Shown here: positions 1 to 7,293 of the stretch, one piece after another
How positions within the stretch are numbered: the first letter of the stretch is position 1
Layout: every line of letters begins with the position of its first letter
Source of the DNA: Flavobacterium succinicans
GTDB taxonomy: Bacteria; Bacteroidota; Bacteroidia; Flavobacteriales; Flavobacteriaceae
Length of the DNA: 37,017 bases
Direction of reading: 5' to 3'
Assembly: GCF_001662485.1 (NCBI RefSeq)
Contig: NZ_JMTM01000014.1
Span: forward strand, 1 to 37,017
Program-made: the position numbers and the translations under genes
The notes under the pieces: model-generated
The model's database searches: none
Seen by the model: the letters and a program-made list of their open reading frames with translations, nothing else
Told to the model about the DNA's origin: nothing

Positions 1-30
1 TGGATTCTAAGAAAATAAGTAAACTAAAAA

Positions 31-2193
31 TTAAAACTTTAAATTCAATCCTGCTAAGAAATTAATGCCTGCTTGTGGGTAATAGGAGGGGTAGATGTCA
101 TACATATACCCGTTAGACACATACTTTTTATCCAAAAAATTATTCACTAATCCGCTTAACACAATTTCTTTAAAGATTGTTTTGGGTTTAAAGGTATAAC
201 TCACATTGAAGTCATTTACAAAGTAATCAGCCAGTTTTGCAGCGGGCAACTCGATATTGTTCATATATTGCTCTCCTACAAATTTTTGCAACAAAGACAA
301 ATGCAAGGCTTTAATAGGCGAAAATACCAATACATTGCCCACAATTACCGAAGGAGAATAAGCGATATCCGTTGTTCCAAAATTTGTACCTGTGATATTC
401 AAATCCACATTCTTGTTGGCGCTTAAAGTAAAGTTAGGTCGCACCATCCATTTTTCAGACAAAGCAATAGTAGCATCTACCTCAAGACCTAAACGGTAGC
501 TTTTTTCACTATTTGAACGAATAGGAGCTCCCACATCATCTAATTTTCCAGTCAAAATCAACTGGTTTTTGTATGCCATATAATAGATGTTGGTGTTCAA
601 TTGTATTTTCTCGTTGTTCAAACGCCATCCCAATTCAAAGTCATCTAAGGTTTCAGGTCGTACGCCTCCATTTTCATAATCGGTGCGATTTGGTTCACGA
701 TTGGCTCTTGCATACGAAAAATACATCGTGTTCGCCTCATTAACCTTAAAATTCAAACCCGCTTTAGGATTGAAAAAACGAAAGGTATCATTGACCAATC
801 CAGTTTCTGGACTATCAGCTTTATAGTGTACGTTTCGGTATTGCAAATCTCCATACAAACTCAATTGTTCTGAAACTTGATAATTGGCTTTGGCGAAAAA
901 GTTTCCATCAGTTTTCGTGGCAAAATCTTCATAATATCGATCTCCCAACTCACTTTGAGAAGCGTAACGCGCCCATATCACTTTTCCAAAATGAAGGCCT
1001 TCGTATTTGTTATAGCCTCCGCCCAAAATTAATTGTAAGGCATCGGTAGTATACTTGGCAGAAAAAGTAGTACCGTAAAAATCATTATCTAACCATTTTT
1101 GGCGTATCAAATCCGTTTTATTAATGATAGTTCCATTCACATTGATCGGATTCAAACCATAACTAGAAAATTTTGCGTCTTCTTTGTAATTTTCGTAATA
1201 ACCTTTCCCTTTGGTATAATGCAAGGCAAAATTAGAACTCCAGTTATCCGACCATCTTTCGTTCCAATGCAATTGCGAGTGGTCTTGTTGATAGTTATCG
1301 GTTTCATTATCATAAAAACGAGTATTTCCTGCCTCGTCTGTATACATTCCAGCGCTGTTAAATCTACGATTGCTATTCAGCGTTTCTCCATCTATCCCGT
1401 TCCAAGCTTGGTATGTTTTTTCTTTTCCTCCAAAAACCAAGGCTTTTAGCAAAGTAGTTTTCCCTACATAAGTTCCTTGCAAGAAATACGATTTTAAGTC
1501 TGAACTAGCGCGGTCAATGTAGCCGTCAGATTGTAAAACAGATAAACGTCCTGCGATTTCAAAATGGTCATTTAGTAAACCTGTACTGAATTTAACCGTG
1601 TTTTTCAAAGTATTAAAACTTCCTACTGAGCTGGCAATTTCAGCACTTGCTTCTTTGGTATATGAATCGGTTAGCATATTCAAACTTGCTCCAAAAGCTC
1701 CTGAACCATTGGTAGACGTTCCTACACCGCGCTGCAATTGAATACTTTCTACAGAAGAAACAAAATCAGGCATATTCACCCAATAAGTACCATGACTTTC
1801 AGAATCATTGTACGGAATTCCGTTGATGGTTACGTTTACACGAGTCGCATCGCTACCACGAACGCGTATGCCTGAGTAGCCAATTCCGTTACCTGCATCC
1901 GAAGTAGTTACCACTGAAGGCATATAATTCATTAGCGTTGGAATGTCCTGACCCAAATTGCGAAACTGGATTTGTTTTTTAGTCAAATTGCTAAACGAAA
2001 CCGGCGTTTTAGAAGTCACACGCACTGCCGAAACCAAAACATCATCCAATTGGTTGACTTTGGTTGTGTCTTGTACTTGAGCAAAAGTGATACTAGAGAA
2101 TAGAAAAAAGAGAATAGAAAAAAGACGTAAAGAAACTGTCTTTGTACTTTGTACTTTATACTTTGTACTTTTGGAATAAAATAAAGGGTTCAT
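31..2193 (-). CDS. TonB-dependent outer membrane receptor, TPP-riboswitch controlled (probable thiamine-type uptake)
   Basis: A 720-residue protein with a plug domain at about residues 45-170 (it contains the run GIRVRGSDATRVNVTINGIP and a following QLQRGVGTSTNGSGAFGASL region typical of the plug) and a 22-strand-type beta-barrel ending in a C-terminal Phe. It should import a scarce substrate across the outer membrane using TonB energy. It has no N-terminal carboxypeptidase-like domain, and LDDVLVSAVRV near residue 50 may be the TonB box. A TPP riboswitch lies about 105 bases upstream on the same strand, so thiamine, a thiamine precursor or TPP is the likely substrate (inference from established TPP-regulated receptors in Bacteroidetes). 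The signal peptide is odd: its n-region of about 24 residues (MNPLFYSKSTKYKVQSTKTV) is built from tandem 7-bp repeats, followed by a 14-bp duplication. No ATG lies between these repeats and the hydrophobic core, so the start at 2193 is needed. Confidence 0.93.
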   Translation of the reverse strand: MNPLFYSKSTKYKVQSTKTVSLRLFSILFFLFSSITFAQVQDTTKVNQLDDVLVSAVRVTSKTPVSFSNLTKKQIQFRNLGQDIPTLMNYMPSVVTTSDAGNGIGYSGIRVRGSDATRVNVTINGIPYNDSESHGTYWVNMPDFVSSVESIQLQRGVGTSTNGSGAFGASLNMLTDSYTKEASAEIASSVGSFNTLKNTVKFSTGLLNDHFEIAGRLSVLQSDGYIDRASSDLKSYFLQGTYVGKTTLLKALVFGGKEKTYQAWNGIDGETLNSNRRFNSAGMYTDEAGNTRFYDNETDNYQQDHSQLHWNERWSDNWSSNFALHYTKGKGYYENYKEDAKFSSYGLNPINVNGTIINKTDLIRQKWLDNDFYGTTFSAKYTTDALQLILGGGYNKYEGLHFGKVIWARYASQSELGDRYYEDFATKTDGNFFAKANYQVSEQLSLYGDLQYRNVHYKADSPETGLVNDTFRFFNPKAGLNFKVNEANTMYFSYARANREPNRTDYENGGVRPETLDDFELGWRLNNEKIQLNTNIYYMAYKNQLILTGKLDDVGAPIRSNSEKSYRLGLEVDATIALSEKWMVRPNFTLSANKNVDLNITGTNFGTTDIAYSPSVIVGNVLVFSPIKALHLSLLQKFVGEQYMNNIELPAAKLADYFVNDFNVSYTFKPKTIFKEIVLSGLVNNFLDKKYVSNGYMYDIYPSYYPQAGINFLAGLNLKF
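2097..2124 (-). repeat. Perfect 14-bp tandem duplication in signal-peptide codons
   Basis: The unit AGAATAGAAAAAAG (plus strand) occurs twice without interruption, 2097-2110 and 2111-2124. It encodes part of the hydrophobic core of the receptor's signal peptide. Fourteen is not a multiple of three, so loss or gain of one unit would shift the reading frame. Confidence 0.9.
2141..2168 (-). repeat. Tandem heptamer repeat (4 units) just after the receptor start codon
   Basis: On the plus strand the units are TTTGTAC, TTTGTAC, TTTATAC, TTTGTAC; one unit carries a single G-to-A change. In the coding direction this gives the repeated residues KYKVQSTK. The array begins 24 bases inside the gene. A seven-base unit makes any copy-number change a frameshift. 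Confidence 0.9.
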
Positions 2194-2263
2194 CCGTAAA
2201 TAGTTTTACGAATAAAAGGGGGAATTATTCTTTTGTTTTTAAATTAATAAATGATTTGTTTCT

Positions 2264-2301
2264 ATGACAAGACAATAGCGTGCACTCTAGTATTTTGTCA
2301 T
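2264..2301 (-). promoter_or_regulatory. Hairpin downstream of the TPP aptamer, candidate expression platform
   Basis: Plus-strand ATGACAA at 2264-2270 pairs with TTGTCAT at 2295-2301. An alternative register pairs GACAA at 2271-2275 with the same TTGTC. The arm at 2295-2301 includes the three bases that close the 3' side of aptamer helix P1, so this hairpin and P1 look mutually exclusive. No U-run follows on the minus strand, so it is not a classical intrinsic terminator. The regulatory role is inferred. Confidence 0.45.
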
Positions 2302-2379
2302 TTTTTCCCTTGGCAGCATTACCCGCCCAGGTTCTTTGGGTATGATCTCAGCTCGTTATTTAGAGCACCCCTTTGAGAC
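2296..2379 (-). promoter_or_regulatory. TPP riboswitch (THI element)
   Basis: Read on the minus strand, the conserved THI-box blocks appear in order: GGGGTGCT, then GCTGAGAT, then ATACCC, then AAGAACCTG, then GGGTAATGC followed by TGCCAAGGGA. This is the signature of the thiamine pyrophosphate aptamer. The closing helix P1 is short (TCA with TGA near 2374-2376 and 2298-2300). It sits between arfB and the TonB-dependent receptor, oriented towards the receptor, leaving an untranslated stretch of about 100 bases before the start codon. Binding of TPP should reduce receptor expression. Confidence 0.95.
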
Positions 2380-2440
2380 GGCGCAAATATATATCATTTG
2401 TTTGAAGTTCCAAGTTTAAAATTTAAAGTTTTTGAAACAA

Positions 2441-2842
2441 TTAAAAATCGGGCTTCCTTCTTGATTGCTTGATGTCTGACAAACTCTTTTTATCCTTAAT
2501 CCGTTTTCTGATGGCCGATTTTGGAATTTTGGTAGCTTTTCTTTCTTTGGGTACCAACAAACCTGCTCGGATTATCGCTAGAAAACGTTTGGTTACAATG
2601 GCTTTATTTTTGAGCTGGCTGCGGTCTTCATCACAGTGCAAAATCAAGAGGTGTTCTGAGGTCAATCTATTCGCCAGTTTGTTTTCTAGCACTACTTTTT
2701 CTTCCTCGGTTAAGGCTTGAGATTGTTGCAAATCAAAAGTTAAAACGACTTTCGACGACACTTTATTAACATTTTGCCCGCCAGCTCCACTGCTTCTAAC
2801 GGCTTTAAATTGCAATTCGCTTACTATTTTTTCCGTTTCCAT
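2441..2842 (-). CDS. arfB: Peptidyl-tRNA hydrolase ArfB, ribosome rescue
   Basis: A 133-residue member of the class I release-factor-like family. The GGQ motif lies in SSGAGGQNVNK near residues 18-24 and the basic C-terminal tail (IRKRIKDKKSLSDIKQSRRK) is the part that enters the empty mRNA channel of a stalled ribosome. It frees nascent chains from non-stop ribosomes by hydrolysing peptidyl-tRNA. The frame remains open upstream to 2887, but ATG at 2842 gives the usual family N-terminus (METEK) and lies one base after the stop codon of the preceding gene, so this start is preferred. It is probably co-transcribed with the kinase-DUF4301 gene. Confidence 0.93.
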   Translation of the reverse strand: METEKIVSELQFKAVRSSGAGGQNVNKVSSKVVLTFDLQQSQALTEEEKVVLENKLANRLTSEHLLILHCDEDRSQLKNKAIVTKRFLAIIRAGLLVPKERKATKIPKSAIRKRIKDKKSLSDIKQSRRKPDF

Positions 2843-2843
2843 T

Positions 2844-4979
2844 TTACAAAGTTTGATGGGCTTGATGCGCAGGCTTAAGCAAATCATTTACGTTTTTAAC
2901 GGGATTGAAAGTAACCATAGGAACCTCAACAAAAACGGTAATCCACTTGGCCATGGCTCCATTCCACAACCCAGGTAATTCATAGGATTTTATGGTGTCG
3001 CTTCCCAGCTTTCTTTCTACAATAAATCCGCTATTATGATCTACAAACTGACTTAAATCAAACTTTTGTTTTTTGTGATTTTTAATGCCACAAACTAAAT
3101 CTACTGGGTTAAAATGAGTAGCATTATCCAAAATTCGCTGCTGTTCTTCGTTTTTTAAATCCATCTGAGAAGATTCAACAATTTGCAAGGTTGTCTTCCC
3201 ATTGCCATCAATTACCCAAAACGGCCCACCACCAGGTTCTCCTTCATTTTTTACCATACCACATACCCGAATCGGACGGTCTAAAACACACAGCAATTCT
3301 TTTAGTTTATTCTCAAATGTTAATTTTGAAAATCCATTAGTCAACTCAATACTCAATTCATTTTGAACAAAAGTCACGATTTCATTAACTTCGGATTCAC
3401 TGACTTGCTGTTGATGAATGACTTCTACATATTTAAAAACGCGCTGTTGTAATTTTAATAAAATCCCGGCTAGTCCTTTTTTGTGTAAGACAATAGCGTT
3501 TATTTCATTTTGAATTACATTATCAATGTTCTTGATAAATACAAGATCAGCATCCAAAGCATTAAGGTTTTCAATCAAAGCACCATGACCTCCTGGACGA
3601 AATAAAAGTTCATTATTTTGATTCTTTACCAATTGATTGTTGGCATCTACTGTTACAGAATCAGTAGATCTATCTTGATATGAATAGCCAATTTCAATAA
3701 TTGTATTGGATTGCGTTTCGATTTTGCTTTTTAATTCTTGTTCTAATTTTTCAAATAAGGGTTGATGCGCCTGAGTGATGGTAAAATGCAAATAGCTTTT
3801 TTGTTGTACTGTGGCATAGGCCACACTTTCGTTTAGATGCTCTTCAAATGGCGTGGCTACATGATCCAAATACTTATGAAAAGGCAAAACGCCTTTGGGT
3901 TTACTAGCAAAATCAAAATAATCTGAATGCAATAAATAAGTAATGAAATAATAATTTTTCTGATCGGCTGACCAAAACTCAAAATCGGAAAAATCAGCTC
4001 GAAGTTGTTGATCTATCGCTTTAAAAAACGGGAATTTATCCATTCCGACGATAAAAAGAGACAGCTCTAAGTCCCGTTTCCTATTGATATAAGCATTGAT
4101 ACTTTCGTTATTGTAATGGTAATCCTTTAAAAATTCGTTCAAAAACTTGAACATACGCGTAGCTGCTCCCGAAGCAGGAACTAGCTTTTTTAATTTTAAA
4201 GGAGTTTTATGGACATCAAAAAATGCAGCTTTTTTGACAAACTCTTCCGAAGATAAATGCTTAATTCCATCGCCAATTGTAGCGGGTCTATCTAAAATGG
4301 TTTTGTCAATTCCGTTTTTGTAAATTGTTAATTGTTCTTGCACTTTTGCCAACGGAATACCGTGCTCATGGATTTGTACAAAGTCCAAAGAATCGATTCC
4401 CATTTTCTTTGCCATCTTTAACTCTTCTAAAATGGTTACAGCTTTATTTAGACGCGTTTTTTTATCTCCAGTTAAAGTAATAAATGGTTTTTTGTTGTCA
4501 ATAAGTGATTGTTTGAATACTGAAAAAACAGATTCTCGTCCTTCAGGGCTATCCCTCAAACCGTCGTCTTCCCAAGGAACATCAATATCCGTAAGAAAAA
4601 ACAAATCATATTGATGCGCTCGTGCTGCTTCATCCAGCAATGAATCGCAAAAGTTATAATACAGCTCAGAAAACACTTTGGTGACCATCAAATTGGTATC
4701 ACAAAATAAAAACGTATTTGCGATAGCCGCGCGTTCGTTTTCTAATTTGGTTTGTCCATAAGCTATGGGCAACATATCTTCTACGTCACAAATTCCACGG
4801 TCACTATCTAATTTTTCTTGCAGATAATCGCGAGCAAATTCGGGTACCCAAACCGTTTGATAGTATTCGGCCAATTGTTTTGCCAAAGTGGTTTTGCCTG
4901 TAGATTCAGGTCCAAAAATGGCAATTCTTATTATTTCTGAAGCTCCTGTTTTGGAGAGCTGTTTAAGGTTTTCTTCCAT
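2844..4979 (-). CDS. NadR-like kinase (AAA/P-loop) fused to a DUF4301 protein
   Basis: One open frame of 711 residues with two parts. Residues 1-188 are a P-loop kinase of the NadR ribosylnicotinamide-kinase type: Walker A is GPESTGKT near residue 22, followed by PEFARDYL and a DTNLMVTKV block. From about residue 193 (MGIDSLDF) to the end is a full-length DUF4301 protein of about 519 residues, with LVPASGAATRMFKF near its start and FRPGGHGALIENLNALDADL followed by NIDNV in the middle. The second part has its own plausible starts at 4415 and 4403, so the gene looks like two genes joined by loss of a stop codon or an ancestral fusion. The start at 4979 overlaps pnuC by 49 bases; the frame stays open to 5099, but that extension would lie wholly inside pnuC. 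The kinase substrate is not determined: nicotinamide riboside by family, possibly thiamine by context. The function of DUF4301 is unknown. Confidence 0.85.
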   Translation of the reverse strand: MEENLKQLSKTGASEIIRIAIFGPESTGKTTLAKQLAEYYQTVWVPEFARDYLQEKLDSDRGICDVEDMLPIAYGQTKLENERAAIANTFLFCDTNLMVTKVFSELYYNFCDSLLDEAARAHQYDLFFLTDIDVPWEDDGLRDSPEGRESVFSVFKQSLIDNKKPFITLTGDKKTRLNKAVTILEELKMAKKMGIDSLDFVQIHEHGIPLAKVQEQLTIYKNGIDKTILDRPATIGDGIKHLSSEEFVKKAAFFDVHKTPLKLKKLVPASGAATRMFKFLNEFLKDYHYNNESINAYINRKRDLELSLFIVGMDKFPFFKAIDQQLRADFSDFEFWSADQKNYYFITYLLHSDYFDFASKPKGVLPFHKYLDHVATPFEEHLNESVAYATVQQKSYLHFTITQAHQPLFEKLEQELKSKIETQSNTIIEIGYSYQDRSTDSVTVDANNQLVKNQNNELLFRPGGHGALIENLNALDADLVFIKNIDNVIQNEINAIVLHKKGLAGILLKLQQRVFKYVEVIHQQQVSESEVNEIVTFVQNELSIELTNGFSKLTFENKLKELLCVLDRPIRVCGMVKNEGEPGGGPFWVIDGNGKTTLQIVESSQMDLKNEEQQRILDNATHFNPVDLVCGIKNHKKQKFDLSQFVDHNSGFIVERKLGSDTIKSYELPGLWNGAMAKWITVFVEVPMVTFNPVKNVNDLLKPAHQAHQTL

Positions 4980-5563
4980 TCTAAATAACCATAAAAGGCA
5001 ATAATTGTAAAAATAATGTATTGAAGGCTTGTAAAGGTATATCCTTTTGCAAAATAAAGCGGTATTGAAATGAAGTCTCCAATAATCCAGAAAATCCAAT
5101 TCTCAATTTTTCGTTTTGCCATTAACCACATGCCTACGAAAAATATTGCAGTCAATAAAGTGTCTACGTACGAATACCAGGTGGTAAATTTACCAAAATA
5201 AAGGTAGACCAATACCACAAAAATTATGGTAGCTACAAAAATAACCATGCTATAGCCTTTGTCTTTTCGTGTGGTCCATGAAATAGGAAATTCAACTTCA
5301 TCGCCCTTTTTACGTGTCCAATGGTACCAACCATACACACTCATTACAAAGTAATACACATTGATCATCGAATCGCCTAATAACTCCCATTGCCAAAGCA
5401 AATAGGCATAGATTGAAGTGCTAACCAAACCTGTAGGAAAGACTAAAATATTATCTTTTTTAGCAAACCAAACACTAGACAAACCGAAAAAAATGGCAAT
5501 GAGTTCCAAACTAACCATAAGTGTGGAATAGTCTTTATATTGTGCAAAAAAATAATCGATCAT
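4931..5563 (-). CDS. PnuC/PnuT family vitamin transporter
   Basis: A 210-residue integral membrane protein with six or seven hydrophobic segments. It shows PnuC-family features: LELIAIFFGLSSVWFAKKDN in the first helix region, GWYHW in the middle and NWIFWIIGDFISIPLYFAKG in a late helix. PnuC proteins move nicotinamide riboside by facilitated diffusion, and the Bacteroidetes relatives called PnuT move thiamine; retention depends on phosphorylation by a kinase. The next gene downstream encodes a NadR-like kinase and overlaps this gene by 49 bases, which fits that coupling. The upstream gene ends three bases before this start. A TPP riboswitch lies two genes downstream, in front of the receptor, not here. 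Substrate is therefore left open between nicotinamide riboside and thiamine. Confidence 0.88.
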   Translation of the reverse strand: MIDYFFAQYKDYSTLMVSLELIAIFFGLSSVWFAKKDNILVFPTGLVSTSIYAYLLWQWELLGDSMINVYYFVMSVYGWYHWTRKKGDEVEFPISWTTRKDKGYSMVIFVATIIFVVLVYLYFGKFTTWYSYVDTLLTAIFFVGMWLMAKRKIENWIFWIIGDFISIPLYFAKGYTFTSLQYIIFTIIAFYGYLEWKKTLNSSPKQELQK

Positions 5564-5566
5564 AGT

Positions 5567-6304
5567 TTATTGTATATTATTTATTTCAAAAAAAGAAGGA
5601 TCTTTTTCAAAAGCTGTGCCAATTACAACCACATCAGCTCCTGCATCATAAGCATTTTGAATCCCCAACAAAGAGGTAATGCCTCCGCCAACAAGTAAAG
5701 GAATAGAAGTGTTTTTAGCAACTTCTCGAATCATTTCTAAAGGAACCGATTGCTTTGCTCCACTTCCAGCCTCGAGGTAAATGAGCTGATGTCCTAGCAT
5801 TTCGCCTGCCATCGCGGTATTACAAACCGCCTCGACATCGATTCGTGATATGGGTGTAGTTTTACTCACGCGAGCTACTGCCGTTTCGTTTCCGCTTTCT
5901 ATTAAAAGATAACTGGTAGGAATAATTTCTAAGTCGGTTTTTTTGAGAATTGGCGCTGCTTTTACCTGATGCTCGATTAAAAAATCGGGATTGCGACCGG
6001 ACAATAAGGACAAAAACAAAATACCATCAGCGTGAATTGAAATTTGAGATGGATTGCCAGGAAAAAGCACAATAGGTAACTCACAACTGCTTTTAATCTT
6101 TAGAATGAGCTCGTCTATAATATTATTGGTTACGTGGCTTCCGCCAATAAAAACGTGTGTGACTGGAGCGTTTGTCACTTTTTGAATTAAAGCAGGAACA
6201 GCATTCAAATCAATTTTATCGGGGTCGAGAAGAATAGCAAGGAGTTTATGGTTTTCTTTTTTTGCCAACAGAATATCTTGATAAATGTTTTTCATAATAA
6301 TCAT
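5567..6304 (-). CDS. Geranylgeranylglyceryl phosphate synthase / PcrB family prenyltransferase
   Basis: A 245-residue TIM-barrel enzyme with the family blocks in order: LLDPDK (residues 25-30), FIGGSH, LFPGNPSQIS, IYLEAGSGA, LLVGGGI and IGTAFEKD. The family joins glycerol-1-phosphate to a polyprenyl diphosphate through an ether bond; bacterial members are known in Bacteroidetes and Firmicutes, but their end product in Bacteroidetes is not established. The phosphate-binding glycines of the C-terminal half (GGGI and the GT of IGTAF) are present, so it should be active. The start could also be the second Met at 6295. It ends three bases before pnuC and begins 48 bases after the phosphopantetheinyl transferase, so it belongs to the same transcription unit. 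Confidence 0.9.
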   Translation of the reverse strand: MIIMKNIYQDILLAKKENHKLLAILLDPDKIDLNAVPALIQKVTNAPVTHVFIGGSHVTNNIIDELILKIKSSCELPIVLFPGNPSQISIHADGILFLSLLSGRNPDFLIEHQVKAAPILKKTDLEIIPTSYLLIESGNETAVARVSKTTPISRIDVEAVCNTAMAGEMLGHQLIYLEAGSGAKQSVPLEMIREVAKNTSIPLLVGGGITSLLGIQNAYDAGADVVVIGTAFEKDPSFFEINNIQ

Positions 6305-6352
6305 CTTACAGCCATTTGCTGAGTTGACACAAAACTACTGAAAGAATACATA

Positions 6353-6997
6353 CTATTGCTCGTTTTTTTCAAAAGCATAAACTAGAGTAAAAGAATCGAA
6401 CTCATCAAAACAAATAGTAAACCATTGCTGCTTTTTTTCGAAATCCAAAATAGCAGTGGTTTCTTTTTGGTCTAACTCAAATGGACTGACTTTGATGTGG
6501 TTCTTAAAACTAATGCCTTTTTCGTTACGAATCTTAAAGATTGCTTCTTTGGCACCCCATTTTACGGTTAACTTCCGAATATAATCATCTGTTGAGAAGC
6601 TTTGCAGTCTAGATAACTCAGCAGTATCGACAAATTTATCGGCGATGCGAAGGATTTTTTCTCGTTGCAATTCGATATCAATCCCGACGGTTTGATTGCT
6701 TATGATAATGGCGGCGAATTCGTGGGAATGGGTTATGGATATGTATTTGTTGTCGTTCAAATGAGGCTTGCCTGAAACATCATAAAACAAATCAAAGTCG
6801 GTATATCCTGCTTCAGCTAGTAGTTTTCTAACACTCAAAAAGGCGCGCTGATGCAATTGCGACTTCATTCCGTTGAGTCGTTGGGTGCTAATCGTGTTCA
6901 AGTGTACTTGTTCGTACAAATCCGAGAACGTCTCGGTGATGTGCCAAACGTAGAGTGTGGTTTCTTGAGTATACTGGAGGGTTTTGAATAACGGCAT
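6353..6997 (-). CDS. 4'-phosphopantetheinyl transferase family protein
   Basis: A 214-residue protein of the Sfp/AcpT superfamily, which moves the 4'-phosphopantetheine arm of CoA onto a carrier-protein serine. The two signature blocks are visible: GIDIE at residues 105-109, where the Asp and Glu bind magnesium, and WGAKEAIFK from residue 147. The length matches the Sfp-type two-lobe fold rather than the short AcpS type. The target carrier protein is not evident from the window. It is the first gene of the minus-strand run leading through pcrB, pnuC and the kinase fusion, and it is divergent from ahcY, with a structured repeat in the shared spacer. Confidence 0.88.
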   Translation of the reverse strand: MPLFKTLQYTQETTLYVWHITETFSDLYEQVHLNTISTQRLNGMKSQLHQRAFLSVRKLLAEAGYTDFDLFYDVSGKPHLNDNKYISITHSHEFAAIIISNQTVGIDIELQREKILRIADKFVDTAELSRLQSFSTDDYIRKLTVKWGAKEAIFKIRNEKGISFKNHIKVSPFELDQKETTAILDFEKKQQWFTICFDEFDSFTLVYAFEKNEQ

Positions 6998-7063
6998 TTG
7001 TAAATAAGGTGTCGTTTATAGTTTGGTTTTTGAATACAATTCTCTTGTTGTTTAGCACATTGC

Positions 7064-7139
7064 CTAGCCCTGATGGGAACGGCATCCTTGTATGGCGGGG
7101 TTCGCCATACAAGATATAGTGGACAGCAGGATTAGCTCC
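7064..7139 (+). repeat. Structured dispersed repeat, copy 1 (Flavo-1-like RNA candidate)
   Basis: Begins CTAGCCCTGATGGGA and ends GGACAGCAGGATTAGCTCC. The centre is a perfect 11-bp hairpin, CTTGTATGGCG (7087-7097) with CGCCATACAAG (7103-7113) around a GGGTT loop. A second copy at 19698-19770 keeps the flanks and loop, but its stem is changed on both sides. It may be the flavobacterial Flavo-1 motif or a REP-like element; I recall the resemblance but could not check it. Orientation is given relative to copy 2, since the transcribed strand is unknown. Confidence 0.7.
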
Positions 7140-7229
7140 TTATAGTTGACCAACTTTGTATGTGCAATTGACAAGGTATTTAAAATTCTAACGCTTAAGG
7201 AATTAAACAATTCACAATTCTCAAAGAAA

Positions 7230-7262
7230 TTGGTTTATTTCTAAACTTATTACGTAAATTTG
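7230..7262 (+). promoter_or_regulatory. Bacteroidetes-type promoter for ahcY
   Basis: TTG at 7230-7232 and TAAATTTG at 7255-7262, 22 bases apart, fit the primary sigma pattern of Bacteroidetes (TTG, 17-23 bases, TAnnTTTG). The predicted transcript starts about 25 bases before the ahcY ATG. Confidence 0.6.
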
Positions 7263-7293
7263 CAAAAAATTTCAATATACAAATATACTATAA

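Noticed and set aside
4980..5099. N-terminal extension of the kinase-DUF4301 frame by 40 codons
   Set aside because: It lies wholly inside pnuC, and its peptide does not look like the start of a P-loop kinase; ATG 4979 is the better start.
7087..7113. Hairpin between the phosphopantetheinyl transferase gene and ahcY as a terminator
   Set aside because: Both neighbouring genes are divergent, so nothing ends here, and there is no T-run on either strand; it belongs to the dispersed repeat.
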